IMG/VR virus record: IMGVR_UViG_3300048117_000532
Coordinates: 1 to 45,920 of that record
Strand: one strand, 5' to 3'
Source: a virus
DNA length: 45,920 bases
Numbering within the stretch: position 1 is the first letter of the stretch; every line of letters starts with the position of its first letter. The position numbers and the translations under genes are program-made. Below, piece by piece: positions 28,637-36,115 of the stretch. The notes under the pieces were generated by a model that worked only from the letters and a program-made list of their open reading frames with translations, did no database searches and was not told the DNA's origin.

Positions 28637-28867
28637 ATGGAAGGAATTATCACATTAGTCATTATCGGTTTCGTTTTAACATTTGGTTCACAATTACTAA
28701 AAGGTATTGGAAATATCTTTGCCGCGTCAGGTAGGGTTGGCGGTTGGATAGTTGGAATTATCTTAGTTGTGTTCTTATTAAAAACATTAGTTTTTAGTTC
28801 AACACCCGAATCTGTAACTCCACCAAATAATACGGAAATGAAAACATTAACTAACGAAGACTTTTAA
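28637..28867 (+). CDS. Small membrane protein, 76 aa
   Basis: Two hydrophobic segments are clear, residues 3-22 (GIITLVIIGFVLTFGSQLL) and about 38-53 (GWIVGIILVVFLLKTLV), with a Gly/Ala-rich turn between them and a polar acidic tail of about 20 residues. The role is unknown. Early-type expression from its own host-like promoter and location in the inner membrane would suit superinfection exclusion, a defence-related function or lysis control, but none is shown by sequence. Confidence 0.68.
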   Translation: MEGIITLVIIGFVLTFGSQLLKGIGNIFAASGRVGGWIVGIILVVFLLKTLVFSSTPESVTPPNNTEMKTLTNEDF

Positions 28868-28899
28868 ACATAATATTAGTTTAAATCAAAAAATTTAAT

Positions 28900-28907
28900 T
28901 ATATTTG
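28900..28907 (+). promoter_or_regulatory. Host-type -7 box (TATATTTG)
   Basis: TATATTTG directly before the ATG at 28912. The position 20 bases upstream reads TTAG rather than TTTG, so the -33 element is imperfect. Transcripts would be leaderless or nearly so. Confidence 0.5.
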
Positions 28908-28911
28908 TAAT

Positions 28912-29172
28912 ATGAAAAAAGGAGATAAAATAAAAGATAATAAAATCGGTTCAACACACATTATTGAATCTATTGAATCATTTGGTGAAGACACTGTAAT
29001 TTTTACTGAGGACAGTAAATGTTTACCTATGGAACAAGTTTCTGTCATGAATATAGTAGAATCATATAGTGATTTATGTGTAAACGGAATCAATGAAGGT
29101 TTGAAAAAAGTTAGTGAAGACTTTAGAAAAACTATGAATGAAAAATATGGTATTAATTTTAATGAAGACTAA
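28912..29172 (+). CDS. Unknown protein, 86 aa
   Basis: Starts MKKGDKIKDNKIGSTHIIES, a small beta-barrel-like opening similar in style to the protein at 29785, then EDTVIFTEDSKCLPMEQV, and ends in an acidic helix (KKVSEDFRKTMNEKYG). Soluble, no known family. It is the first gene of a tightly packed small-gene run that extends to 30615. Confidence 0.6.
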   Translation: MKKGDKIKDNKIGSTHIIESIESFGEDTVIFTEDSKCLPMEQVSVMNIVESYSDLCVNGINEGLKKVSEDFRKTMNEKYGINFNED

Positions 29173-29178
29173 AGGTAT

Positions 29179-29436
29179 ATGATGAAGACAATTAAAATAG
29201 AACACCCAAAGTTTGGAATCCTTCAAGAAAAAAGTTTTGATGATGATATACAGTTTAAAATATATCTTAAAATGGTTCATTCTTGTTTGGAACTTAAAGA
29301 GGATTTAACCACATCAAACGGTAATGATTTTCTTCTTCACATACCATATGATTTATTAAGGTCTTCAATGGTAATTGGTAACGTTCAAAAAATTAGTTTA
29401 GCCGAGTACGCAATTCAAAAATCTAAAACACAATAA
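29179..29436 (+). CDS. Unknown protein, 85 aa
   Basis: No family recognised. The N-terminus MMKTIKIEHPKFGILQEKSF is beta-rich, followed by a helix with HSCLELKEDL and a C-terminal helix ending in Lys-Gln. Two adjacent ATG codons (29179 and 29182) could start it. It follows the 86-aa gene after six bases and precedes the membrane-protein gene by two. Confidence 0.58.
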   Translation: MMKTIKIEHPKFGILQEKSFDDDIQFKIYLKMVHSCLELKEDLTTSNGNDFLLHIPYDLLRSSMVIGNVQKISLAEYAIQKSKTQ

Positions 29437-29438
29437 AA

Positions 29439-29792
29439 ATGGTAAAAATAATTAATAATTTATGGAGTATGATTAAAATGGTTATTATTTTAATCTTTAT
29501 GTTAGTAGGTGTTCATTTTGTAGGGACAGAAAAACTAGTAGAAACAGGTCTTATTTGTCTTGGATTCTACTTCTCATATAAACTCATAGAATTATTATCT
29601 GTGTACCTTAAAAACAAGATAAACGGGGTTAAAATGGATAAGACCGTTAAGGTTGTTGAGGAAATTAATCCTGAGATTAAATATATTGAAGGTTTAATCA
29701 ACGAGATTAAGAAAAAAGCTAAAAAAACTGTTAAGGATAAGAATACTTTAGACCTATTAGGTATTAAACTAAAACAACTTAAAAATGTTTAA
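29439..29792 (+). CDS. Membrane protein with C-terminal helical tail, 117 aa
   Basis: Two hydrophobic stretches (about residues 12-28, IKMVIILIFMLVGVHFV, and about 35-58, TGLICLGFYFSYKLIELLSVYL) are followed by a charged region of about 55 residues rich in Lys and Glu, likely a cytoplasmic coiled coil (EGLINEIKKKAKKTVKDK). Small phage membrane proteins of this form occur in early clusters and are often host-takeover factors; here that is inference. Its end overlaps the next gene by eight bases. Confidence 0.62.
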   Translation: MVKIINNLWSMIKMVIILIFMLVGVHFVGTEKLVETGLICLGFYFSYKLIELLSVYLKNKINGVKMDKTVKVVEEINPEIKYIEGLINEIKKKAKKTVKDKNTLDLLGIKLKQLKNV

Positions 29793-29976
29793 GGTAGGTG
29801 ATTATGTAATACCACGAGATAGTAAAACTATAAAGGTAATTAATGAGATAGAAGAAATTGAAAACCAATTTATTATTTACATGACAGATAATAGTTCTTA
29901 TCATATTTCACAACTACTAACTTTAAATGAAGTGGTAAAAAAAGATAAACATTATAAAGAAAGTTTTAAATTATGA
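29785..29976 (+). CDS. Unknown small beta-rich protein, 63 aa
   Basis: MFKVGDYVIPRDSKTIKVIN followed by QFIIYMTDNSSYHIS looks like a small SH3-like or Tudor-like barrel, with a polar Lys-rich end. No family assigned. It overlaps the previous gene by eight bases and the next by four, so it is translationally linked to the cytidylyltransferase-like gene. Confidence 0.58.
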   Translation: MFKVGDYVIPRDSKTIKVINEIEEIENQFIIYMTDNSSYHISQLLTLNEVVKKDKHYKESFKL

Positions 29977-30452
29977 GTGAAAAAAAAGAAATTGTAGGGT
30001 TCACAGCAGGTAATTTTGATTTAATGCATCCGGGTTACATTTACACATTTGAAGACGCAAGAAAACATTGTGATAAATTCATTGTGTTTTTACAAAGAGA
30101 CCCATCGTTACATAGAAAATCCAAGTACAAACCAGTGGTTCCATTATATGAAAGATATAGAACCTTAATGGCAATTCAATATATTGATGAGGTTTATGTG
30201 TATCAAACTGAAGAAGAATTGTATGATTTAATTAAATTCTTTGAACCTGATATTAGAATTCTTGGTGAAGATTATATTGGTAAATCATTTACGGGTGATG
30301 ACTTACCACCAAAGGTAATCTACACGAGTAGAGCACATGGATGGTCAACAACAAGAATGAAAGATATGATTGCGATGCAAACTATTAAACAGAACCCTGA
30401 GGTTATTGAAGATGCAAATTATTTTGAACGTAAATTAGGTATGGATGATTGA
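29973..30452 (+). CDS. Cytidylyltransferase-like nucleotidyltransferase
   Basis: A 159-residue protein of the HIGH-superfamily nucleotidyltransferases (TagD, glycerol-3-phosphate cytidylyltransferase and relatives). GFTAGNFDLMHPGY carries the ATP/CTP-binding HxGH motif with the last His replaced by Tyr, and SRAHGWSTTRMKDM carries the C-terminal STT-x-h-K motif. ILGEDYIG matches the central ILGxD strand. The changed HxGH may reduce or alter catalysis. Substrates in the family are phosphorylated alcohols, sugars or pantetheine. With the RmlC, RmlD and GT11 genes it may serve surface-sugar synthesis. Confidence 0.8.
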   Translation: MSEKKEIVGFTAGNFDLMHPGYIYTFEDARKHCDKFIVFLQRDPSLHRKSKYKPVVPLYERYRTLMAIQYIDEVYVYQTEEELYDLIKFFEPDIRILGEDYIGKSFTGDDLPPKVIYTSRAHGWSTTRMKDMIAMQTIKQNPEVIEDANYFERKLGMDD

Positions 30453-30615
30453 TGATATTAAACATATGCCAAATCAAAAGTGGCACAAAATTATAAGTTT
30501 TATTAAATCAGGTGTTAGAATTATTGGTTACGGTTTTATTCCTTTTAACTTGATTACCGCTTGTATTATACTTATAGTTAGTGAAGTAATAGGAATCATT
30601 GAAGAAATGGTTTAG
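30445..30615 (+). CDS. Small membrane protein, 56 aa
   Basis: The ATG lies eight bases before the end of the nucleotidyltransferase gene. The protein starts MIDDIKHMPNQKWHKIISFI and has one long hydrophobic segment (about residues 27-52, IIGYGFIPFNLITACIILIV) with a short acidic end. I recall small proteins of this form in T4-like marine phages, which supports it being real, but I cannot name a function. A structured RNA element follows its stop directly. Confidence 0.68.
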   Translation: MIDDIKHMPNQKWHKIISFIKSGVRIIGYGFIPFNLITACIILIVSEVIGIIEEMV

Positions 30616-30719
30616 AGGTGAAGGAAAGATAGATTTTCTTATTAGATTAAATGAGATGGTGGAGTAGTCCGATAGCCAAAGTCGGTCCCTAAAGGTGGAG
30701 AGAAATCTTCACCTTTTTT
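30616..30719 (+). ncRNA. Short structured RNA with competing terminator helices
   Basis: AGGTGAAG (30616-30623) can pair with CTTCACCT (30707-30714), closing a domain of about 83 bases that contains CCGA/TCGG (30669-30672/30682-30685). The same 3' strand can instead pair with AAAGGTG (30691-30697) to make an intrinsic terminator before a T-run. The two helices exclude each other, as in a riboswitch or attenuator. No known class recognised. It lies between the 56-aa gene and the promoter at 30751. Confidence 0.55.
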
Positions 30720-30750
30720 AATTAATAATCTACAATTTTACTAATATAAC

Positions 30751-30760
30751 TATATTTATA
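30751..30760 (+). promoter_or_regulatory. Putative late-type promoter (TATATTTATA)
   Basis: Exact TATATTTATA followed by ATAAAATACC, 17 bases before the ATG at 30778, with no TTTG about 20 bases upstream. One of the two exact ten-base matches to the consensus in this window. Confidence 0.55.
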
Positions 30761-30777
30761 ATAAAATACCAACGGAT

Positions 30778-31077
30778 ATGTCAAACATAATAATAACTGA
30801 ATCACAATTACGTAAATTAAAGTCAAACATTAAAGAGGGTTCTCATGATGGTTCTTATATGGCAAAACAACAATTATTTACAATAGCCACACTAGCATAT
30901 AAAATGTGGGAACAAATGGAAGAAGGTGAACAACTTGATGATTGGATGGAAAGTAAAATTGCTCAATCAGAACAGAGTGTTGTTTCAGTTGTAAAATCTT
31001 TCATGTACGATGAGGCTGAGGAAGAGCTAAAAGGTATGGAAAAACTGAATTATGACGAGTTAGTTATCGGAACTTAA
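30778..31077 (+). CDS. Conserved phage protein with SYMAKQQL / WMESKIAQSE motif, 99 aa
   Basis: Begins MSNIIITESQLRKLKSNIKE, a capsid-targeting-like peptide with I-T-E|S. The rest (SYMAKQQLFTIATLAYKMW, then GEQLDDWMESKIAQSEQSV) matches a helical domain I recall from T4-like cyanophage proteins, where a similar MxKxxLxxxAxxAxxL...W.xSKI pattern recurs. Its function is unknown. Late-type promoter upstream and intrinsic terminator downstream make it a single-gene unit, consistent with a virion component. Confidence 0.72.
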   Translation: MSNIIITESQLRKLKSNIKEGSHDGSYMAKQQLFTIATLAYKMWEQMEEGEQLDDWMESKIAQSEQSVVSVVKSFMYDEAEEELKGMEKLNYDELVIGT

Positions 31078-31102
31078 TTTAAATAATATATTGACAAATA
31101 CT

Positions 31103-31136
31103 AACCTTTCTTCTATTTTAGGAGAAAGGTTTTTTA
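31103..31136 (+). terminator. Intrinsic terminator after the 99-aa gene
   Basis: AACCTTTCT, ten-base loop region, GGAGAAAGGTT, then T-run; about nine base pairs including one possible wobble. Confidence 0.8.
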
Positions 31137-31167
31137 ATGCCTTAAAAATACTAAAAAATAATATAAG

Positions 31168-31383
31168 ATGATAAAATTAACGTTTAATACAAAAAAACAT
31201 ACTTTGGTTTATAAACCTGACATGGAAAAGACTCATGTTGTTGAATATCCAAATGTGACAACAATTAAAGATGATGGGAATAACTATTACGAAGTTAGAC
31301 AAAAACAAGAACCTGCGGGTCCGAGTGTTCCAATTATTAGAGTACCACAACAATCAACTATTATTGAATACTTACACTCATAA
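31168..31383 (+). CDS. Unknown small protein, 71 aa
   Basis: Starts MIKLTFNTKKHTLVYKPD; beta-rich first half, then a Pro/Gly stretch (QEPAGPSVPIIRVPQQ) and a short hydrophobic end. It sits five bases before thymidylate synthase and is probably co-transcribed with it. No family recognised. Confidence 0.58.
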   Translation: MIKLTFNTKKHTLVYKPDMEKTHVVEYPNVTTIKDDGNNYYEVRQKQEPAGPSVPIIRVPQQSTIIEYLHS

Positions 31384-31388
31384 GTAAA

Positions 31389-32447
31389 ATGAATAGTATT
31401 GATAAACAATATAACGAATTACTATCTACTATTTTAGAACATGGTGTAGATAAATCAGATAGGACTGGTACGGGTACTAAGTCTATTTTTGGTTATACTA
31501 TAAGACATAATATGAAAGAAGGGTTTCCTCTTCTTACCACAAAGAAGATGGCAGTCAAAACAATGATGACTGAATTGAAGTGGTTCTTAAAAGGAGATAC
31601 CAACATCAAGTACTTGGTGGACAACGGATGTAACATTTGGAATGGTGATGCTTTCAAAAACTATATTAGTAAAACTAATGAGTATAAAGGTAATTGGCCT
31701 GATACTATGGATGAGTTTATTGAACGAATCAAAACCGATGATGAATTTGCAAAGACATGGGGTGAGTTAGGTCCTGTATATGGTGCTCAGTGGAGAGGAT
31801 GGTTTCAAGAAGGTGAGCAAGTATTTGAAGGGGATACGTTACAAGTTTATAACGAAAAAAGTGTTGACCAAATTAAAAATTTACTTGAACAACTTAAAAG
31901 GAATCCAGACTCAAGAAGGTTAATGGTTAGTGCTTGGAATGTTGGGGAGTTAGATTTAATGACTTTACCTCCATGTCATTATGGGTTTCAAATATACACT
32001 AGATTATTAACTGATAAAGAGAGATATGAATACTGGTTCAAAAATAATTATGAGACAGGTATGGAAAGATATTTCGACCCTAAAAACCTACCTGATTTTG
32101 ATGATAAAAGACACGAACCAACACCAAAGAGAGCTATATCATTAATGTGGAACCAAAGGTCTGTAGACACATTCTTAGGGTTACCATTTAACATTTCTTC
32201 ATATGCTACTTTACTTATGTTAATTGCAAAAGAGGTACATATGATACCAGACCAATTAATAGGTAATTTAGGTGATGTCCATTTATATCAAAATCATTTA
32301 AATCAGGCTAAAGAACAGATTAAGAGAGAAGGTTACGATTTACCACATATTAACTTTAAAGGTGTTAATTTATTAGGTGGTGAATTCAACTATGAATTAA
32401 TAAATTATAATTATAAACCAACTATTAAAGCTCCATTAAGTAATTAA
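31389..32447 (+). CDS. thyA: Thymidylate synthase (ThyA type)
   Basis: A 352-residue enzyme that methylates dUMP to dTMP with methylene-tetrahydrofolate, releasing dihydrofolate. RTGTGTKSIFGYTIRHN gives the phosphate-binding N-terminus, PLLTTKKM follows, the catalytic Cys is C196 in LPPCHYGFQ, and FNISSYATLL with GDVHLYQNHL completes the conserved C-terminal part. It is longer than the 264-286 residues of E. coli and T4 enzymes because of inserts around residues 90-150 and 205-240. The frame is continuous, with no intron as in T4 td. DHFR and SHMT genes lie 8-10 kb downstream, together forming the dTMP cycle. Confidence 0.95.
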   Translation: MNSIDKQYNELLSTILEHGVDKSDRTGTGTKSIFGYTIRHNMKEGFPLLTTKKMAVKTMMTELKWFLKGDTNIKYLVDNGCNIWNGDAFKNYISKTNEYKGNWPDTMDEFIERIKTDDEFAKTWGELGPVYGAQWRGWFQEGEQVFEGDTLQVYNEKSVDQIKNLLEQLKRNPDSRRLMVSAWNVGELDLMTLPPCHYGFQIYTRLLTDKERYEYWFKNNYETGMERYFDPKNLPDFDDKRHEPTPKRAISLMWNQRSVDTFLGLPFNISSYATLLMLIAKEVHMIPDQLIGNLGDVHLYQNHLNQAKEQIKREGYDLPHINFKGVNLLGGEFNYELINYNYKPTIKAPLSN

Positions 32448-32450
32448 ACG

Positions 32451-32654
32451 ATGTTAAGTAAACAAATTCTTATTGATAATATTGAAAGAGATGATGTGTG
32501 GGATAGTGCTAAACACCTTTACGCGTCTACCTTACTTAAAGAATATGATTCTGATTCGGTAAGAAAGTTTTTATTTAATAAGTTTAAAGACACTGGTGAT
32601 TACTATTATTGTTCTATCTTAAAAGAGGATGTTAATGGAGAAAAACGTAATTAA
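32451..32654 (+). CDS. Unknown small protein, 67 aa
   Basis: Three bases after thymidylate synthase. Helical, beginning MLSKQILIDNIERDDVWDSA, with no membrane segment. Its last 20 bases overlap the next gene in another frame. No family recognised; membership of the thyA operon is the only context. Confidence 0.55.
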   Translation: MLSKQILIDNIERDDVWDSAKHLYASTLLKEYDSDSVRKFLFNKFKDTGDYYYCSILKEDVNGEKRN

Positions 32655-33030
32655 CTTCATCCAAAGATACTATACTTTTGAGATAAAGGGCAATAAAGAA
32701 ATATATTTAAGAGATGTGTTTGAAGATAATGTTGAAACACATACGGTGGATATAAACTCAAGGGTTAAATTTGTATGGGGTAGAGCTAAAAACGTTACGG
32801 GTGTTGATTTACGTAATAAAGAGTTTACTCATATACAAAAAATAATAAGAGAAGTTTTTAGGTCTAAACAGAGTATAGACTTTTATAATTTTATGGTTAA
32901 TGAAATACATGAACAGGAAGAATGGGAAGGTTTAGTTATACCGTTAAAGGATTTAAAACATGAGTTCCCTAATTTATATGGTGATAATATTAATGGTATA
33001 ATTTTAGAAAACATAAAAAAAGATGAGTAA
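32635..33030 (+). CDS. Unknown protein, 131 aa
   Basis: The start at 32635 is preferred because AAAAGAGG lies six bases upstream as a ribosome-binding site; the alternative ATG at 32629 would directly follow that purine run. The protein begins MEKNVINFIQRYYTFEIKG, is soluble and mixed alpha/beta, and ends in an acidic-basic helix. It overlaps the next gene by eight bases. No family recognised. Confidence 0.58.
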   Translation: MEKNVINFIQRYYTFEIKGNKEIYLRDVFEDNVETHTVDINSRVKFVWGRAKNVTGVDLRNKEFTHIQKIIREVFRSKQSIDFYNFMVNEIHEQEEWEGLVIPLKDLKHEFPNLYGDNINGIILENIKKDE

Positions 33031-33613
33031 GGAATATAAAGATTTAAAGTCAGTTATTAGTAAATACAATAAAGTTATTGTCACTGGACCTCATGGTGCG
33101 GGTAATAAGATAATGACAAAAATAATATCTAAAGATTTTAATTTACCTGAAGTTAGAGGTGAATATGCGTGGGATTTAAATGGGTATAATGAAGAAGATG
33201 GTATAAGAACATTTCATAAAAATCATATGAACGATAAGTACTCATCTTTTGGTCCTTCACAATCGGGACATTTACATAGAATAACAGATTACTTACAAGA
33301 TGTTTTAGTTGTTTTTATGTATAAAGATATGGATAGTATTGAAAGATATTCTGAAAGAAATAAATTTGTTAAAGACCAAAGTCATAAATATGAATGGGGG
33401 GTCTATAGACAGATGGTTATGGAAGATTTCCCTGAAAGTGCTCAGTATTTGAGAAAAAGTATTGAACAATTAACCTATCATATATGGGAAAACCATCAAC
33501 GAGTATTAATACCGAATTGGGTAGAAGTTAGTCATAGTTCTTTGGAAGGTCATGAATTATGGATTAGTAAAGAAGACCGAAAAGAATTTAAAGAGTGGCA
33601 AACTACATTTTAG
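33023..33613 (+). CDS. P-loop-like protein, 196 aa
   Basis: Residues 17-34 read KVIVTGPHGAGNKIMTKI, a beta strand and a diverged Walker A loop (G22-x-x-G25-x-G27-N-K29), as in nucleotide kinases and sulfotransferase-like phage proteins. VLVVFMYKDMDSIERY near residues 94-110 has the position of a Walker-B-like strand. The remainder is rich in His and Trp. A nucleotide or PAPS-binding transferase is plausible, but no specific substrate motif is visible. Confidence 0.6.
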   Translation: MSKEYKDLKSVISKYNKVIVTGPHGAGNKIMTKIISKDFNLPEVRGEYAWDLNGYNEEDGIRTFHKNHMNDKYSSFGPSQSGHLHRITDYLQDVLVVFMYKDMDSIERYSERNKFVKDQSHKYEWGVYRQMVMEDFPESAQYLRKSIEQLTYHIWENHQRVLIPNWVEVSHSSLEGHELWISKEDRKEFKEWQTTF

Positions 33614-33614
33614 A

Positions 33615-33623
33615 TATATTTAT
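33615..33623 (+). promoter_or_regulatory. Putative late-type promoter (TATATTTAT)
   Basis: TATATTTAT immediately after the stop of the P-loop-like gene and six bases before the next ATG. Spacing is tighter than at the other sites. Confidence 0.4.
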
Positions 33624-33628
33624 CTGTA

Positions 33629-34537
33629 ATGAAACTACTTAAACTCTTAGAAAATATAGTTCACGAACGATACAGTGGTGTTGACATAAAAATGTTTGCA
33701 CTATTTGCTGATATATTTAGCGACTTGATTAAAGGTCTAAAGATGGGTATGTTAGATGAGGTATATCAAGACTTATCACAAAAGTACGAAGGAACAAAAA
33801 AACAACTACCATTAGAATATTTCTACGATTTTCTTATTAAGAATAAAGATTATTTCTCAAAGGAAGAGGAATCGTTACAGGAAAACGAAAAGCAAAAAGA
33901 TTTATTATTTAAGTATTGGGACGACAAAGGTGTTGAATCTACACCTATTTACCATTACTTAGGTTTAGACAGTTCTAATAGGGAGGATAAAGCTAAAATA
34001 TTAGCTTATAAAATTGAATACTTTGGTGGGATTTATAATGTTTATGAGAAAATTAAAAAAGAGTTAAAGGTTGGTGAACCATTTAATTATACTCAAGCCG
34101 GTTATGAGATTGAGGGAATTATTAGTGAGGTGACTATGGATATTTATACGGGTCAGACCAATCATATCTTATCAGACACATCGGAATATGTTGCGTATTA
34201 TGATGTTATGGTTACAATTAATGGTGAAAACTCATCTGTAACTTTAATGAATGATGGTGAAACTTATATGTTAGGTGATTTATGGAGTAATAACGATAAT
34301 GTACCTGAGAGTGTTAAGGGTGTTTTGGATGAAATAGGTTATGAAATTGGTGATGTACTTAGAGATTATGTGGATAGTATAACACAGCCATATGGTTTAG
34401 ATTCAGATAGTATCGATTACAACATAGTTAATGAAAATAGTTTCAAATCCATTTACAACTCTAAATCGCTGTCTAACCATCCTAAATTAGGACATAGCAC
34501 TACTTTTAGTGAAAATCGAACAAAAAAGGTTGATTAA
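33629..34537 (+). CDS. Unknown protein, 302 aa, possible head-packaged protein
   Basis: The N-terminus MKLLKLLENIVHERYSG has L-L-E|N at the position where the other proteins with this type of start carry [LI]-x-E. Residues about 20-130 are helical and charged; residues about 145-250 are beta-rich with many Asp, Gly and Asn (SEYVAYYDVMVTINGENSS). The C-terminal segment (NSKSLSNHPKLGHSTTF) is basic and Ser-rich. No family recognised. It is preceded by a late-type promoter box, in line with a virion role. Confidence 0.62.
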   Translation: MKLLKLLENIVHERYSGVDIKMFALFADIFSDLIKGLKMGMLDEVYQDLSQKYEGTKKQLPLEYFYDFLIKNKDYFSKEEESLQENEKQKDLLFKYWDDKGVESTPIYHYLGLDSSNREDKAKILAYKIEYFGGIYNVYEKIKKELKVGEPFNYTQAGYEIEGIISEVTMDIYTGQTNHILSDTSEYVAYYDVMVTINGENSSVTLMNDGETYMLGDLWSNNDNVPESVKGVLDEIGYEIGDVLRDYVDSITQPYGLDSDSIDYNIVNENSFKSIYNSKSLSNHPKLGHSTTFSENRTKKVD

Positions 34538-34578
34538 TTCCATTATTTATTTTAAGTTTGTAGAAAATAAATAATCTT

Positions 34579-34983
34579 ATGCGAATTACTGAAACAATCT
34601 TCAACTACCTACAAACATGTGTTTACCCCTTTGAGACCGTAAAAGTCGGTGATGTTACCGCTTTGAACAAATATCCTGATATGGATGATGTTTTATCGTG
34701 GTTACGTAACCAACACATTTATATTACCGCCTTACCTTTTAGAGATGCGAGCGAAGGTCCTGAACTTTCTTATTATTACTCAGTTATAGACTTAAATGAT
34801 TTTGGACAGGAGGAGGATATTCTTTGTGACGAAACTAACTTAGGTGTTTCTGATTTGGATTACGATACGTTTGAAGGGGCATTAATTTCAGGTGTGGAGA
34901 GTTACCTCAGTTATAAATCCAAAGATTTAAAGTGGAAACGTGAGTTAATGTTTGGTGATAAAATTGGTGAAAAATTAACTTAA
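34579..34983 (+). CDS. Unknown acidic protein, 134 aa
   Basis: Starts MRITETIFNYLQTCVYPFET; I-T-E|T resembles the [LI]-x-E pattern but weakly. The rest is acidic and Tyr-rich with a basic C-terminal tail (KDLKWKRELMFGDK). An imperfect TTATTTAT box lies about 30 bases upstream. It converges on and overlaps the following reverse-strand gene by four bases. No family recognised. Confidence 0.58.
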   Translation: MRITETIFNYLQTCVYPFETVKVGDVTALNKYPDMDDVLSWLRNQHIYITALPFRDASEGPELSYYYSVIDLNDFGQEEDILCDETNLGVSDLDYDTFEGALISGVESYLSYKSKDLKWKRELMFGDKIGEKLT

Positions 34984-35651
34984 AACTTTTCAGAAGACAC
35001 TAATTCTCTTGCCTGTTCTTCAGTATTGTAAGCGAATTCCCATATCAAAATACGTCTATGTGGGTCAAATGTAAACTTAGCGTAAGAACCTTCATTAATT
35101 TCCCATCCAGGATGTTGGTTTAATAGTCTATAACATACTTCTTCCATTTGGTCTGAAGTTTGTATAGTATTACCATTAACGTCATCGTTTGTGTCGTGAA
35201 TCCAACCACTATCTCCACCAGCGTCTACATTAACTTCTAATATGTCGGACCCTTCATCGTTTAAGTAATCAAAGATAGGTTTAAATTCTTCTGGTTCTTC
35301 TTCCTCATCTATTACTACTTCATTAATGGGTTCGGTACCGTAAACTGTGTAGGTTCCGAATATTTCAACACTTCTATATTCAGAGTTAATTTCAACTTCA
35401 TAAGTGTAGTATTCACTACCTGTCTCTTCGTGCCAAGTATTATCACCGACAGCCTCTTCAACATACTCACTAAGTTCACGTTCAATAGGAATTAAGAAAC
35501 TTTTTGGACTACCACTATTTTGATAACCACAATAATACCCATCTTGATAGATTGAGAAGGCTTCATCAAACTCCATAACGGCTTTTTTACACCCTGATTT
35601 TAAGAATGCCGGATTAATTAAATTAAATAGTACTTTGTATTTCTGTTCCAT
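34980..35651 (-). CDS. Unknown protein, 223 aa, DUF6878-like C-terminus
   Basis: The C-terminal half reads VDAGGDSGWIHD, then a region ending in LLNQHPGWEINEGSYAKFTF, a pattern I associate with the DUF6878 type of small acidic proteins (GDSG, then WExNxGxxGxFxFD). The N-terminal half is Tyr-rich and beta-like with no recognised family. It is strongly acidic. A TAATATTTATA box lies 14 bases upstream on the coding strand, so it is probably its own unit. Confidence 0.62.
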   Translation of the reverse strand: MEQKYKVLFNLINPAFLKSGCKKAVMEFDEAFSIYQDGYYCGYQNSGSPKSFLIPIERELSEYVEEAVGDNTWHEETGSEYYTYEVEINSEYRSVEIFGTYTVYGTEPINEVVIDEEEEPEEFKPIFDYLNDEGSDILEVNVDAGGDSGWIHDTNDDVNGNTIQTSDQMEEVCYRLLNQHPGWEINEGSYAKFTFDPHRRILIWEFAYNTEEQARELVSSEKF

Positions 35652-35664
35652 GATAGTTTTTATA

Positions 35665-35675
35665 TATAAATATTA
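35665..35675 (-). promoter_or_regulatory. Putative late-type promoter
   Basis: The coding strand reads TAATATTTATA, 14 bases before the 223-aa gene. It overlaps the 3' end of the gene at 35673. Confidence 0.48.
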
Positions 35676-36026
35676 GTCAGTAAACTTTAATTTCATAGTT
35701 TTCATCATCCATAAGGGTTTTTCTTTATTATTTAAAGCATCTACCCATTCTTTTGCTGATGGAATATAGTTATTACAATCTTCTTTAACGTGTTGTTCAC
35801 CTATGTAACGAACAAAAACTTCTTTACCGTCTGAATTTAAGAATGACTCACCAAAGGTTTTCTCACATTCAAAGATACCTTCTGAATGGTGTCTAAATAT
35901 TCGATGAAAAGATGTTCCAATCCATGATTTAGTTTCATCAAACCAATTATGTATATGTAAATAATCTTCAGGTTTCCCACCAAACTTTTTAGCGGATGAT
36001 TTAGAGTGTAAAATAGGGTGTGCCAT
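35673..36026 (-). CDS. DUF6915 family protein
   Basis: A 117-residue protein with the recognisable layout of DUF6915: MAHPILHSKSSAKKFGGKPE, LHIHNWFDETKSW, HRIFRHHSEGIFECEKTFG and VRYIGEQHVKED. Clustered His residues suggest a metal site. Similar proteins are widespread in bacteria and in large phages; the function is not known to me. It has its own upstream box on the reverse strand. Confidence 0.8.
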   Translation of the reverse strand: MAHPILHSKSSAKKFGGKPEDYLHIHNWFDETKSWIGTSFHRIFRHHSEGIFECEKTFGESFLNSDGKEVFVRYIGEQHVKEDCNNYIPSAKEWVDALNNKEKPLWMMKTMKLKFTD

Positions 36027-36052
36027 ATCTTTTAATTTTAGTTAGTAATAAG

Positions 36053-36060
36053 TATAAATA
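36053..36060 (-). promoter_or_regulatory. Putative late-type promoter for the DUF6915 gene
   Basis: The coding strand reads TATTTATA 27 bases upstream of the start, the same box and a spacing like that before the first fibre gene. Confidence 0.48.
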
Positions 36061-36115
36061 AACAATTAACTATACACTAAAGTATCTTATTTAATACTTT
36101 TTAAAAAAATACATC

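Noticed and set aside
31389-32447. Intron or intein in thymidylate synthase, as in T4 td
   Set aside because: The reading frame is continuous; the extra length comes from in-frame inserts without intron or intein motifs.
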